Below, in pieces: positions 34,515-42,789 of a DNA stretch of 64,000 nt. This DNA is from Streptomyces griseoflavus (GTDB taxonomy: Bacteria > Actinomycetota > Actinomycetes > Streptomycetales > Streptomycetaceae), in NCBI RefSeq assembly GCF_014649995.1, contig NZ_BMUC01000003.1, forward strand, positions 372,001-436,000, given 5' to 3'. A model generated the notes under the pieces. It saw only the letters and a program-made list of their open reading frames with translations. It was not told the origin of the DNA and did no database searches. Within the stretch, counting starts at the first letter, position 1. Each line of letters begins with the position of its first letter. The position numbers were made by a program, and so were the translations under genes.

Positions 34515-34967
34515 TCAGCCGCTGGGCCGCAGCGTCCAGACGACGGTCATCTCTCCGGTGACCGCGCCGTCCGCACGGCGGAGGGCGACCGTCACGGGGA
34601 ACTCCGGGCGGCGGCCGCCGTCGAGTTCGGCGACGACCTCGGCGGCCGGGCGGCCGAGGGTGGCGGTGGCCGTGACCGGGCCCATGGGCAGCTTCCGGTA
34701 GACGATCTCGGCGCGGACGGCCAGCGGTACGGCCCGCGGGAGCTGCTCACCGAACGCGGCGAGCACGACCGCGCCGCTCGCCGACTCCCCCAGGGTGAAC
34801 ACGGCGCCGGTGTGCGGCCCGCCCGCGTGGTGGTGGTGGGCGCTCTGGTCCGGCAGGGCCACCACGGCCCGCTCGGGTGTGGCCTCCAGGAACCGGAGGC
34901 CGAGGGTCCGGGCCATGGGCACCGCGGCGGCGAGCAGCTCGCCGGCGGACATCTGGTCTGCGCTCAT
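34515..34967 (-). CDS. Hotdog-fold thioesterase (PaaI/DUF4442-like)
   Basis: 150 residues. The hotdog pattern is LGLRFLEATPERAVVALPDQ, then HHHHAGGPHTGAVFTLGESASGAVVLAAF (the central helix following HTG, where PaaI proteins carry catalytic Asn/Asp or Glu) and IVYRKLPMGPVTATATLG. Acyl-CoA is the expected substrate class. Start ATG 34967 gives the complete fold. Convergent with the CNB gene (22 bases). A specific pathway cannot be assigned from neighbours. Confidence 0.8.
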   Translation of the reverse strand: MSADQMSAGELLAAAVPMARTLGLRFLEATPERAVVALPDQSAHHHHAGGPHTGAVFTLGESASGAVVLAAFGEQLPRAVPLAVRAEIVYRKLPMGPVTATATLGRPAAEVVAELDGGRRPEFPVTVALRRADGAVTGEMTVVWTLRPSG

Positions 34968-35086
34968 GGCCGGATGTTACCCACGGGTAGTACGGGCTGG
35001 TCCGGCGGCGCGGCATCGCGGTTGCTACGTTCCCGTCAAAGGGCGGTGACCCATTCGTGTCCGGGGCGCGGCTAGGGTGACTGCCC

Positions 35087-36094
35087 ATGTGGCCAGGACA
35101 GCAGCCGCCCGGGGGCGAGCAGAACCCGCAGTCGAACAACCCGTACCAGCAGCCGGGGTACCAACAGCCCAATCCGTACCAGCAGCCCGGCTACCAGCAG
35201 CCGAACCCGTACCAGCAGCAGCAGTGGGGGGATCCCTCCACCGTCGGCATGCCCCAGGCGCCGAAGGGCGGGGGCGGCGGGAACCGGACGAAGCTGGTGG
35301 CCGTCGTGGCCGCGACGGCCGTGGTGGTCGCCGCGGGCGTCACCGGTTTCCTGGTGCTCGGCGGCGACAAGGACGACGAGGCCGACGGCAGGAAGGACGC
35401 CAAGCCGTCGGCGACCGCGTCCAAGGACGCCTCCGCGGAGCCGAGCGCCTCCGCGTCGGGAAGCAACCCGCGCGGCGGCGACGAGGAGAAGGCGACCGTT
35501 CCCGGCTGGAAGGTCGTCACCAACACGCGCTTCGGCACCAAGTTCGACGTCCCCGCCGACTGGGAGATAGAGACCCCCGGCACCAGCGTGGGCTTCGAGT
35601 GGGAGGAGAAGGACGGTGAGATGGGCCGCACCACCGTCACCGCCCCCGCGTACCTGAAGTCCAAGTGGTGCACCAGCGACGACAACAAGGACGGCCGCGA
35701 GGAGGACACCGCCCTCGCGACGGCCGGGACCCGCGGTGAGAACGGCGCCAAGACCACGCAGGAGGCCGCCGAGACGCGGGTGCCGTGGTGGATCTTCGGC
35801 GGGTACACGCAGCCCGACAAGAAGAGCGTGAAGCAGGTGAAGCCGAAGCCCTACACCACCAAGTCGGGCCTCACCGGCCACGTCGCCACGTCCCACTCGG
35901 AGAACACCCCGCAGAAGGGCAAGTGCGACAGCGAGGGCAAGGCGATCACGTTCGCGTTCAAGAACGGTGCCGGTGACTTCGTCACCTGGAACCTCTACGG
36001 CGCGGCGAAGGTCAAGGAGGAGATCCCGGAGGCGACCGTGCAGCAGATCCTCAGCACGGTGCGCCTGACCGAGGAGGGCCCGCAGGGGGCGTAG
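35087..36094 (+). CDS. Membrane-anchored protein with Q/P/Y-rich N-terminus
   Basis: 335 residues, type II membrane topology. Residues 1-50 are a low-complexity cytoplasmic region with repeated PYQQPGYQQPN units, followed by GGGGGNRTK, one membrane segment (about 68-92, LVAVVAATAVVVAAGVTGFLVL) and an extracellular Ser/Ala/Asp-rich linker. The C-terminal globular part (about 138-330) begins GWKVVTNTRFGTKFDVPADWEI and has two cysteines (KWCTSD, KGKCDS) that could form a disulfide. This is a common Streptomyces layout of unknown function. ATG 35087 is probably leaderless, with TAGGGT about 10 bases upstream. Confidence 0.8.
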   Translation: MWPGQQPPGGEQNPQSNNPYQQPGYQQPNPYQQPGYQQPNPYQQQQWGDPSTVGMPQAPKGGGGGNRTKLVAVVAATAVVVAAGVTGFLVLGGDKDDEADGRKDAKPSATASKDASAEPSASASGSNPRGGDEEKATVPGWKVVTNTRFGTKFDVPADWEIETPGTSVGFEWEEKDGEMGRTTVTAPAYLKSKWCTSDDNKDGREEDTALATAGTRGENGAKTTQEAAETRVPWWIFGGYTQPDKKSVKQVKPKPYTTKSGLTGHVATSHSENTPQKGKCDSEGKAITFAFKNGAGDFVTWNLYGAAKVKEEIPEATVQQILSTVRLTEEGPQGA

Positions 36095-36139
36095 CGGGCA
36101 GGGGGCCGGCGCTCCATTTGGCAAGCCGGCCCCTGCCCG
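36095..36139 (+). terminator. Hairpin terminator after the Q/P-rich gene
   Basis: CGGGCAGGGGGCCGGC (36095-36110) pairs with GCCGGCCCCTGCCCG (36125-36139), a 15-base stem with one bulge and a 14-base loop. It begins immediately after the stop codon and ends just before the -10-like element of the MFS gene. Confidence 0.75.
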
Positions 36140-36153
36140 GCGATAGTCACGGG

Positions 36154-37455
36154 GTGCCGACCCTCTCCGAACGCCGCCGGCCCGCCTGGGCCGGGCGCAA
36201 TTACACCCTGCTGACCGCCGCCGCCGTGGTCACCAACCTGGGCAGTCACGGCGCGCTGATCGCCTCCGCGTTCGCCGTGCTCGGCGCCGGCGGCGACGGC
36301 GGTGACGTCGGTCTGGTGGCCGCCGCCCGCACCCTGCCGCTGGTGCTGTTCCTGCTGATCGGCGGTGCCGTCGCGGACCGGCTGCCACGTCACCGGGTGA
36401 TGGTCGCGGCCAACGCCCTGAACTGCGTCTCGCAGGGCGTGTTCGCGGTGCTCGTCCTGGCGGGCGAGGCGCGGCTGTGGCAGATGATGCTGCTGAGCGC
36501 GCTCGGCGGTACCGGTCAGGCGTTCTTCAACCCGGCGGCCGAGGGCATGCTGCTCTCCTCCGTCGACGGCGAGCAGGCCGGCCGGGCGTTCGCGGTGTTC
36601 CGGATGGCGATGCACGGAGCGACCCTCGGCGGGGCCGCGCTCGGCGGTGCGATGGTCGCCGCGATCGGCCCGGGCTGGGTGCTCGCGGCGGACGCGGTGG
36701 CGTTCGCGCTGGCCGCGGCGCTGCGGGCGTTCCTCGACGTGAAGCACATCCCGCCGCGCGCACCGGGTGGCGGGATGCTCGCCGATCTGAAGGAGGGCTG
36801 GCGGGAGGTCATCGGCCGGCCGTGGCTGTGGGGCATCGTCATCCAGTTCTCCCTCGCCAACGCGGTCGTCGGCGCGGCCGACGCGGTCTACGGGCCGCTC
36901 GTCGCCCGGGACCACCTGGGCGGGGCCGCGCCGTGGGGCGTGGCGCTGGCCTTCTTCGGCGGCGGCACGGTGGCGGGCGCGTTGCTGATGACCCGCTGGC
37001 AGCCGCGCCGGCTGCTGTTCGTCGGCACCCTGTGCGTGTTCCCCCTGGCCCTGCCGTCCGCCGCGCTCGCCGTGCCGGCACCGGTCACGGTGCTGTGCGC
37101 GGTGATGTTCGTGACCGGTGTGTCCGTCGAGGTGTTCGGCGTCTCGTGGATGACCGTGCTGCACCAGGAGATACCGGAGGAGAAGCTGTCCCGGGTGTCG
37201 GCGTACGACTGGTTCGGCTCGGTCGCGCTGGTACCGATGGCGATGGCGCTGGCGGGACCCGCGGAGACCGCCTTCGGCCGCCCGGAGGCGCTGTGGGGCT
37301 GCGCCGCGCTGGTGGTGGTCGTCACGGCGGCGGTCCTGTGCGTCCCGGACGTACGCAACCTGCGCCGCCGCACCGTCACGCTCACGGTCGCCCTCCCCGC
37401 GTCGAGGGACGCGGAACACCACGTACGGGAACCGGGGCAAGCGGGCCGGGACTGA
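36154..37455 (+). CDS. MFS transporter, enterobactin-exporter (EntS)-like
   Basis: 433-residue major facilitator with about 12 hydrophobic segments. Segment 1 is TLLTAAAVVTNLGSHGALIASAFAVL; the loop-2/3 motif is IGGAVADRLPRHRVMVAANA (variant of GxLxDrxGrr); PAAEGMLLSSVDGEQAGRAFAVFRMA precedes the central loop. A proton-driven exporter of drugs or siderophores is likely, substrate unknown. GTG 36154 is chosen; GATAGT about 11 bases upstream suggests a leaderless transcript, and the region before is occupied by the terminator hairpin. A TTG at 36118 would put that hairpin inside the gene. Confidence 0.88.
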   Translation: MPTLSERRRPAWAGRNYTLLTAAAVVTNLGSHGALIASAFAVLGAGGDGGDVGLVAAARTLPLVLFLLIGGAVADRLPRHRVMVAANALNCVSQGVFAVLVLAGEARLWQMMLLSALGGTGQAFFNPAAEGMLLSSVDGEQAGRAFAVFRMAMHGATLGGAALGGAMVAAIGPGWVLAADAVAFALAAALRAFLDVKHIPPRAPGGGMLADLKEGWREVIGRPWLWGIVIQFSLANAVVGAADAVYGPLVARDHLGGAAPWGVALAFFGGGTVAGALLMTRWQPRRLLFVGTLCVFPLALPSAALAVPAPVTVLCAVMFVTGVSVEVFGVSWMTVLHQEIPEEKLSRVSAYDWFGSVALVPMAMALAGPAETAFGRPEALWGCAALVVVVTAAVLCVPDVRNLRRRTVTLTVALPASRDAEHHVREPGQAGRD

Positions 37456-37462
37456 TCCCCGG

Positions 37463-37482
37463 CCGGCCCCCGCAGGGGCCGG
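37463..37482. terminator. Hairpin between convergent genes
   Basis: CCGGCCCC (37463-37470) pairs with GGGGCCGG (37475-37482) across a CGCA loop, between the MFS stop (37455) and the stop of the spermidine-synthase-like gene (37511). Confidence 0.6.
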
Positions 37483-37510
37483 GTGTGCGGCGGGTGTCAC
37501 CGCCCCCGCG

Positions 37511-38356
37511 TCAGCCGATGCCGAACGCCCCGGCCGGCGGTTCGGGCGAGGGGACGGCGTCCTCGTCGCGTACCGGGCGCGCGTCCCGGATGAACTCCCG
37601 CAGCGGGGCACCGTGTTCGACCCGGGCCGGGAAGGCGTCGGCGGCGGTGGCGCGGCACAGCGCGGGGATGTCCAGGGGACGGTGGGACGCGACGAGGACC
37701 GCGTTGCCGAAGCGGCGGCCGCGCAGCACTCCCGGTTCGGCGATCAGCATCAGCTCCGCGAACCGGGTCGCGAGCGTCGCCAGCTGGGAGCGCAGGAAGA
37801 CGAACGGGGCCGCGTCCGGGAGGTTGGCGAGGTAGACCCCGCCGGGCCGCAGGACGCGCGCGGCCTCACGGACGTAGGTCACGGTGGTCAGGTGCGCCGG
37901 CACGCGCGAGCCGCCGAACACGTCGGCGACCAGGGCGTCCGCGCTGTCGTCGGGGGCCGTCCCCAGCCAGGCGAGGGCGTCCGCCGCGTGCGGGACGACA
38001 CCGGACCCGGCGGGCAGCGGCAGTTCCTCGACGACCAGGTCCAGCAGTTCCCGGTCCACCTCCACGACCTGCTGCCGGGAGCCGGGGCGGGTGGCGGCCA
38101 GGTAGCGGGGCAGGGTGAGCCCGCCACCGCCGAGGTGCAGGGCGTCCAGCGGCGCTCCCGGTTCGGCGACCACGTCCAGCACGTGCCCGAGCCGGCGGAC
38201 GTACTCGAACTCCAGGTGCGCCGGCTCGTCGAGGTCGACGTACGACTGCGGCGCCCCGTCGACGGTGAGCAGCCAGGCCCGCTCCCGGTCCACGTCGGGC
38301 ATCAGCTTGGCGGTGCCGTGACCGACGGCGCGGGTCACGGGGAGGGATTCGCTCAC
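37511..38356 (-). CDS. Spermidine synthase-like protein
   Basis: 281 residues with the Rossmann methyltransferase fold used by polyamine synthases. SAM-binding-type motifs are ALHLGGGGLTLPRYLAATRPG and VVEVDRELLDLV, then VPHAADALAWLG (motif II acidic residue) and DALVADVFGGSRVPAHLTT with the Asp of the aminopropyl site. The PQSYVDLDEPAHLEFEYVRR start corresponds to the gate region. Many actinobacterial members lack proven aminopropyltransferase activity, so the substrate is uncertain. GTG 38356 (SESLPVTRAVG) is preferred to 38380. Downstream of tuf3 on the same strand but behind a very strong terminator. Confidence 0.85.
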   Translation of the reverse strand: MSESLPVTRAVGHGTAKLMPDVDRERAWLLTVDGAPQSYVDLDEPAHLEFEYVRRLGHVLDVVAEPGAPLDALHLGGGGLTLPRYLAATRPGSRQQVVEVDRELLDLVVEELPLPAGSGVVPHAADALAWLGTAPDDSADALVADVFGGSRVPAHLTTVTYVREAARVLRPGGVYLANLPDAAPFVFLRSQLATLATRFAELMLIAEPGVLRGRRFGNAVLVASHRPLDIPALCRATAADAFPARVEHGAPLREFIRDARPVRDEDAVPSPEPPAGAFGIG

Positions 38357-38382
38357 CGTCCCATTGTCCCCGGCGGGCACGG

Positions 38383-38424
38383 GGAGGGCGGCCCGCCCCC
38401 GTGTGCGGGGGCGGGCCGCCCTCC
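38383..38424 (-). terminator. Very strong terminator of the tuf3-type gene
   Basis: A perfect 19-base-pair stem (38383-38401 with 38406-38424) and a 4-base TGTG loop, starting six bases after the stop of the EF-Tu gene. It is the longest perfect inverted repeat in the window. Confidence 0.85.
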
Positions 38425-38429
38425 ACGGC

Positions 38430-39599
38430 TCAGCCGACCGACGTCACGGTGCCGGCCCCGACGGTGCGTCCGCCCTCACGGACGGCGAACCCGAGTCCGG
38501 CCTCCAGGGGCACGTCCCGGCCCAGCTCCACGGTCATCGTGACCGTGTCCCCGGGCCGGGCCACCGCCGCCTCGCCGAGGTCCACGTCGCCGACGACGTC
38601 CGCCGTGCGGATGTAGAACTGCGGCCGGTATCCGGTCGACACGGGTGTCGTACGGCCGCCCTCACGGGCGGACAGCACGTACACCCGCGCCGTGAAGCGC
38701 CGGCTCGGCACCACGCTGCCCGGAGCGGCCACCACGTGTCCGCGGCGCACCGCGTCGCGCGGCACCCCGCGCAGCAGCAGCGCCACGTTGTCGCCGGCCT
38801 GCGCCTCCTCCATGGGCTTGCCGAAGGTCTCCAGGCCGGTCACCACGGTCTCCACGTCCGCGCCGAGCACCTCGACCCGGTCGCCGACGCGTACCGTGCC
38901 CCGTTCCACCGCGCCGGTCACGACGGTGCCCCGGCCGGTGATGGTGAGCACGTTCTCCACCGGGAGCAGGAACGGCGCGTCCAGGTACCGCTCCGGCATG
39001 GGCACGTAGGTGTCCACCGCGTCGAGCAGCGCGTCGATCGAGGCCGTCCAGCGCGGGTCGCCCTGCAGCGCCTTCAGGCCGGAGACCCGTACGACCGGCG
39101 CGGACTCGCCGCCGTACCCGTGCGCGGAGAGCAGGTCGCGGACCTCGAGCTCGACCAGGTCGGTCAGCTCCTCGTCCCCCGCGTCCGCCTTGTTGATCGC
39201 GACCACGATGTGGTCGACGCCCACCTGGCGGGCGAGCAGCACGTGTTCGGCGGTCTGCGGCATGATCCCGTCGAGCGCGGAGACGACGAGGATCGCCCCG
39301 TCGAGCTGCGCGGCGCCGGTGACCATGTTCTTGACGTAGTCGGCGTGGCCGGGCATGTCGACGTGCGCGTAGTGCCGGGTGTCGGTCTCGTACTCGACGT
39401 GCGCGATGTTGATGGTGATGCCGCGGGCGGCCTCCTCGGGGGCCCGGTCGATGCGGTCGAACGGCACGAAGCTGCCGTTGCCCCGCTCGGCGAGGACCTT
39501 GGTGATGGCGGCGGTCAGGGTGGTCTTGCCGTGGTCGACATGGCCCATCGTGCCGATGTTCAGATGCGGTTTGGTGCGGACGTACGCCGTCTTGGACAT
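38430..39599 (-). CDS. tuf3: Elongation factor Tu, divergent tuf3-type paralogue
   Basis: GTPase that delivers aminoacyl-tRNA to the ribosome, 389 residues. All G motifs are intact: GHVDHGKT (residue 18 on), switch [30 protein letters not shown] and SGLKAL. The opening [13 protein letters not shown] and shorter domain-2/3 loops differ from the highly expressed tuf1 and match, from memory, tuf3 of Streptomyces, a poorly expressed copy induced by stringent or stress conditions. GAGGT lies six bases upstream of ATG 39599. It is not within the ribosomal str operon, as expected for tuf3. Upstream leader region is unusual (see sORF and hairpin). Confidence 0.93.
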   Translation of the reverse strand: MSKTAYVRTKPHLNIGTMGHVDHGKTTLTAAITKVLAERGNGSFVPFDRIDRAPEEAARGITINIAHVEYETDTRHYAHVDMPGHADYVKNMVTGAAQLDGAILVVSALDGIMPQTAEHVLLARQVGVDHIVVAINKADAGDEELTDLVELEVRDLLSAHGYGGESAPVVRVSGLKALQGDPRWTASIDALLDAVDTYVPMPERYLDAPFLLPVENVLTITGRGTVVTGAVERGTVRVGDRVEVLGADVETVVTGLETFGKPMEEAQAGDNVALLLRGVPRDAVRRGHVVAAPGSVVPSRRFTARVYVLSAREGGRTTPVSTGYRPQFYIRTADVVGDVDLGEAAVARPGDTVTMTVELGRDVPLEAGLGFAVREGGRTVGAGTVTSVG

Positions 39600-39692
39600 G
39601 GCGGTACCTCGAAGTCTGTCGATGGTGACGCGTGAGGGTCCCGGCACGGCGCCGGAGCGCGCGGCCGGGACGGGGACCCCGGGAACCCGGCC

Positions 39693-39735
39693 GACCCTCC
39701 CCCTGGGGGGTCCGCCGGACGATCCGGGGAGGGTC
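39693..39735 (-). promoter_or_regulatory. Attenuator-like hairpin in the tuf3 leader
   Basis: GACCCTCCCC (39693-39702) and GGGGAGGGTC (39726-39735) form a perfect 10-base stem. On the transcribed strand the same G-run can alternatively pair with the intervening CCCCC (39705-39710 region), so two exclusive structures exist. The distal arm overlaps the stop codon of the small ORF upstream. Confidence 0.45.
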
Positions 39736-39835
39736 AGCTTCGGGCGCCGTCGACTGCGGCGGGGAAAGCGGGAACGGCAGCCTTCGGGGCATCCGCGACG
39801 GCGGATGCTGCGAGGTGGAAGGCGTACCGGAACAT
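39734..39835 (-). CDS. Candidate leader peptide upstream of tuf3, 33 aa
   Basis: A 33-residue frame starts [20 protein letters not shown] and ends at a TGA within the hairpin arm. AAGGA lies about eight bases before the ATG at 39835, so it could be translated. Alternatives are a free small protein or a chance frame; the Ala-rich composition is compatible with chance at this GC content. Its position, 135 bases before tuf3 and coupled to a switchable hairpin, is the reason to record it. Confidence 0.4.
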   Translation of the reverse strand: MFRYAFHLAASAVADAPKAAVPAFPAAVDGARS

Positions 39836-39900
39836 GACGTCGATCCTTGCCGACGGCCCGCTCCGCGTCGAATGGTTTTTCCGGTCCGGGCGGCTGCCCG

Positions 39901-40641
39901 TCACCCGCTCCCGCCGGTGTTCTTCAGCGCCTCCCGTACCGACAGCGGCGCCAGGCGCCCCCGCTCCCGGGCGACGAAGGCCCGTACGGCGTCGGGGTCG
40001 GTCCTGGCGTACTCGCGCAGGCTCCAGCCGATGGCCTTGCGCACGAAGAAGTCCGGATGGCCGGAGCGGCGCAGGCAGTAGTCGAAGAGGCGTGCGCCGT
40101 CGGTGCGTTCCCCGTAGCGCAGCTGGTGGAGCAGGGCGGCGCGGACGAGCCACCTGTCGGCGTCGCCGATCCAGTCGTCCATGTCGGCGGTGAGCGCCGG
40201 ATCGGCGGCCACCAGCGGCCCGACGACGTGCGCGGCCAGCAGGTCGACGGTGTCCCACCACGCGACCGTGGTGAGCAGGTGCCGGACGACGGGCAGGAAG
40301 CCGGAGGAGAGGTGCCGTACGTGCCGGCGCAGGTGGTCCACGGCGAAGTACTGGTACTCGCGCTCGGGCAGTTGCCAGCACCGCAGCACGACGGCGGCGC
40401 AGTCGGCCTCGCCGGGGCGGGGCAGTCCCGCCGTGACGGTGCGGGACAGGGCGCGGCGGACCGGCGCGGTCAGGCCCAGGAAGGGGGCCACGTCCTTCAT
40501 GTAGGCCCGCATGGCCACGGCCCGTTCGGGGTCGGCGGCCGGCCGGTAGGCGGCGGTGAGCCGCTCCAGGACGGTGTCGGCGAACGGGCTGTCCGGCACC
40601 CGCGGCGCCCCGCCCTCCGTCCCGTCCGCTGTGACGCGCAT
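39901..40641 (-). CDS. DNA alkylation repair protein, AlkD-like HEAT-repeat fold
   Basis: 246 residues made of Arg/Trp-rich helical repeats. Typical AlkC/AlkD features are [58 protein letters not shown] (WWDxVD is the hallmark of the active-site helix) and [22 protein letters not shown]. The enzymes remove positively charged N3- and N7-alkyl purines without base flipping. Start ATG 40641; divergent from the VTT membrane protein gene across 49 bases. Convergent neighbours give no operon. Confidence 0.9.
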   Translation of the reverse strand: MRVTADGTEGGAPRVPDSPFADTVLERLTAAYRPAADPERAVAMRAYMKDVAPFLGLTAPVRRALSRTVTAGLPRPGEADCAAVVLRCWQLPEREYQYFAVDHLRRHVRHLSSGFLPVVRHLLTTVAWWDTVDLLAAHVVGPLVAADPALTADMDDWIGDADRWLVRAALLHQLRYGERTDGARLFDYCLRRSGHPDFFVRKAIGWSLREYARTDPDAVRAFVARERGRLAPLSVREALKNTGGSG

Positions 40642-40690
40642 GAGACGAACACTACGGCGATCACACGTATTTGTCGGTTAGTGTCACCGA

Positions 40691-41479
40691 ATGCTCGATG
40701 CCACCACCCGCTCCGGGGGCACGGCTGCGGCCTCTCCCCGGGCCGCCGCACCCGACCTCGCGGTCGCCGTCCCCACGGCCGCACCCGCTCTCCCGCCCGT
40801 CACCGGTCTCGCCGCGCGGTGCGCCAGAGTGCTGCTGTCCCCCTGGTCGAGACTGTCCCTGCTCGTCGTGCTGCTCGCCTCGGCGGCCTCGGCGATGCTG
40901 GTCCTCGAACCGCAGCGGCTGCTGACCGACGGCTGGCCGGACCGGCTCGGAGGTGCCCTGGCGGTCGTGGCGTACGCCGTGGCCTACGGGATCTGCACGG
41001 TGGCGTTCGTGCCGCGTCCGCTGCTGAACCTGGCGGCGGGGGCGCTGTTCGCCTCGCAGCTGGGTCTGGCCGCCGCGCTGGGCGGCACGGTGCTGGGCGC
41101 CGGGCTGGCCTTCTGTCTGGGGCGGGCCCTCGGCCAGGAGGCGCTCCGTCCGCTGCTGCGCGGACGCTGGCTGAAGGCCGCGGACAACCAGCTCAGCCGG
41201 CACGGCTTCCGCTCGATGCTGGCGGCCCGGCTGTTCCCCGGCATCCCCTTCGCCGCCTCGAACTACTGTGCCGCCGTCTCCCGCATGGGCCTGCTTCCGT
41301 TCCTGCTGGCGACGGCGCTCGGCTCGGTCCCGAACACCGCCGCCTACGTCGTGGCCGGCGCCCGCGCCTCGACGCCCACGTCCCCGGCCTTCCTGATCGC
41401 GCTGGCCTGCATCGCCGTACCGGGCCTGGTGGGCGCGGTGGTGGCCTGGCGCAAGCGGCACCAGTTGCGCGGGCGGTGA
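40691..41479 (+). CDS. TVP38/TMEM64 (VTT-domain) membrane protein
   Basis: 262 residues. An Ala/Pro-rich N-terminal tail (1-45) precedes five to six membrane segments. VTT motifs are CTVAFVPRPLLNLAAGALFASQLGL (re-entrant loop) and AARLFPGIPFAASNYCAAVSRMG, followed by LGSVPNTAAYVVAGARA. The family is related to DedA and thought to handle lipid translocation. ATG 40691 follows TTAGTGT by about 10 bases, suggesting a leaderless mRNA. Distinct from the DedA gene at 30 kb. Confidence 0.87.
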   Translation: MLDATTRSGGTAAASPRAAAPDLAVAVPTAAPALPPVTGLAARCARVLLSPWSRLSLLVVLLASAASAMLVLEPQRLLTDGWPDRLGGALAVVAYAVAYGICTVAFVPRPLLNLAAGALFASQLGLAAALGGTVLGAGLAFCLGRALGQEALRPLLRGRWLKAADNQLSRHGFRSMLAARLFPGIPFAASNYCAAVSRMGLLPFLLATALGSVPNTAAYVVAGARASTPTSPAFLIALACIAVPGLVGAVVAWRKRHQLRGR

Positions 41480-41495
41480 GGGGGCCGGCGGCACG

Positions 41496-42665
41496 TCAGA
41501 GCCGTTCGAGCACCATCGCGTTGGCCAGTCCGCCCGCCTCGCACATGGTCTGCAGGCCGTAGCGGGCGCCGCGTTCGCGCATGGCGTGCACCAGGGTCGT
41601 CGTCAGCCGGGTGCCGCTGGCGCCGAGCGGATGACCGAGGGCGAGGGCGCCGCCGTGCACGTTGACCTTGGCGAGGTCGGCGCCGGTCTCCTGCTGCCAG
41701 GCCAGGACCACACTGGCGAACGCCTCGTTGACCTCGAAGAGATCGATGTCGTCGAGCGAGAGCCCGGCCCGGCGCAGCGCCTTCTCGGTGGCCGGGACGA
41801 CACCGGTGAGCATCAGCAGCGGGTCGGAGCCGGTGACGGCGAAGCCGTGCAGCCGCGCGAGCGGGCGCAGGCCGAGCCGGGCCGCGGTCTCACTGGAGGT
41901 GATGAGGACGGCGGAGGCGCCGTCGTTGACCGGGCTGGCGTTGCCCGCCGTGACGTTCCACTCGATCTGGGGGAAGCGCTCGGCGAGGGCCGGGTCGTGG
42001 TAGGCGGGCCGCAGGCCGGCCAGGACCTCGGTGGTGCTGTCGGGGCGTACGCACTCGTCGCGGGTGACACCGTCCAGGGGCGCGACCTCGGCGTCGAAGA
42101 GTCCGGCGTCCCAGGCCGCGGCGGCCCTGTGGTGCGAGGTGACGGCGAAGGTGTCCATCCGCTCGCGGCCGATCGACCACTTGGCGGCGATGAGTTCGGC
42201 GCTGATGCCCTGCGGGACGAGCCCTTCCGGGTAGCGCTCGGCGACTCCGGGGCCGAAGGGGTCCTTGCCCTCGGGCACGTTGGACCACATCGGCACCCGG
42301 CTCATGGACTCCACGCCGCAGGCGACGACGAGGTCGTAGGCGCCCGCGATGACGCCCTGGGCGGCGAAGTGCACGGCCTGCTGGGAGGAGCCGCACTGGC
42401 GGTCCACGGTGGTGGCCGGGACGGACTCCGGCAGGCCGGCGGAGAGGGCGGCGTAGCGGGTGGTGTTCATGGCCTGCTCGCCGACCTGGTCGACGGCGCC
42501 GCCGATGACGTCGTCGATCAGCGCGGGGTCCACCCCGGAGCGTTCGACCAGGGTGCGCAGGGTGTGGGCGAGGAGTTCGACGGGGTGGACGTGGGCGAGG
42601 GCACCGTGCGGCTTGCCCTTGCCGATGGGGGTGCGTACGGCTTCGACGACGACTGCGTCACGCAT
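41496..42665 (-). CDS. Thiolase (acetyl-CoA C-acyltransferase)
   Basis: 389-residue thiolase II family enzyme for acyl-CoA chain cleavage or condensation. The nucleophile is C91 in DRQCGSSQQAVHFAAQ; the NEAF motif is VNEAFASVVLAW, followed by NVHGGALALGHPLGASG and the second catalytic cysteine in QTMCEAGGLANA. MRDAVVVEAVRTPIGKGKPHG is the usual N-terminus of steroid/fatty-acid thiolases (FadA5-like). Divergent from an HxlR regulator whose operator lies between them, so redox or metabolite control is likely. No beta-oxidation partner genes are adjacent. Confidence 0.92.
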   Translation of the reverse strand: MRDAVVVEAVRTPIGKGKPHGALAHVHPVELLAHTLRTLVERSGVDPALIDDVIGGAVDQVGEQAMNTTRYAALSAGLPESVPATTVDRQCGSSQQAVHFAAQGVIAGAYDLVVACGVESMSRVPMWSNVPEGKDPFGPGVAERYPEGLVPQGISAELIAAKWSIGRERMDTFAVTSHHRAAAAWDAGLFDAEVAPLDGVTRDECVRPDSTTEVLAGLRPAYHDPALAERFPQIEWNVTAGNASPVNDGASAVLITSSETAARLGLRPLARLHGFAVTGSDPLLMLTGVVPATEKALRRAGLSLDDIDLFEVNEAFASVVLAWQQETGADLAKVNVHGGALALGHPLGASGTRLTTTLVHAMRERGARYGLQTMCEAGGLANAMVLERL

Positions 42666-42725
42666 GGGGCGGGCCTCCTTGGCCGTCCGGGCGGTGCCGG
42701 GACGGGAACGGCGTACCGGTGAGTA

Positions 42726-42769
42726 GGAAATCCGAACTCACCATAGCTTCGTAAGTTGGAAATTCAAAC
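42726..42769. promoter_or_regulatory. HxlR-type operator region
   Basis: AACTCAC (42735-42741) and GTAAGTT (42751-42757) form an inverted repeat (6 of 7 matches, 9-base spacer). It is flanked by the direct repeat GGAAATCCGAAC (42726) and GGAAATTCAAAC (42758). The stretch is AT-rich and lies between the divergent thiolase and HxlR genes. Confidence 0.6.
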
Positions 42770-42789
42770 CCTCCCGTAGACTCGGGCCC

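Noticed and set aside
30386-34561. A 1391-codon open frame on the plus strand over the phosphoketolase and USP genes
   Set aside because: It is antisense to two genes with full family signatures; long shadow frames are normal in DNA with very high GC at third codon positions. Its sequence is low-complexity Gly/Arg/Val.
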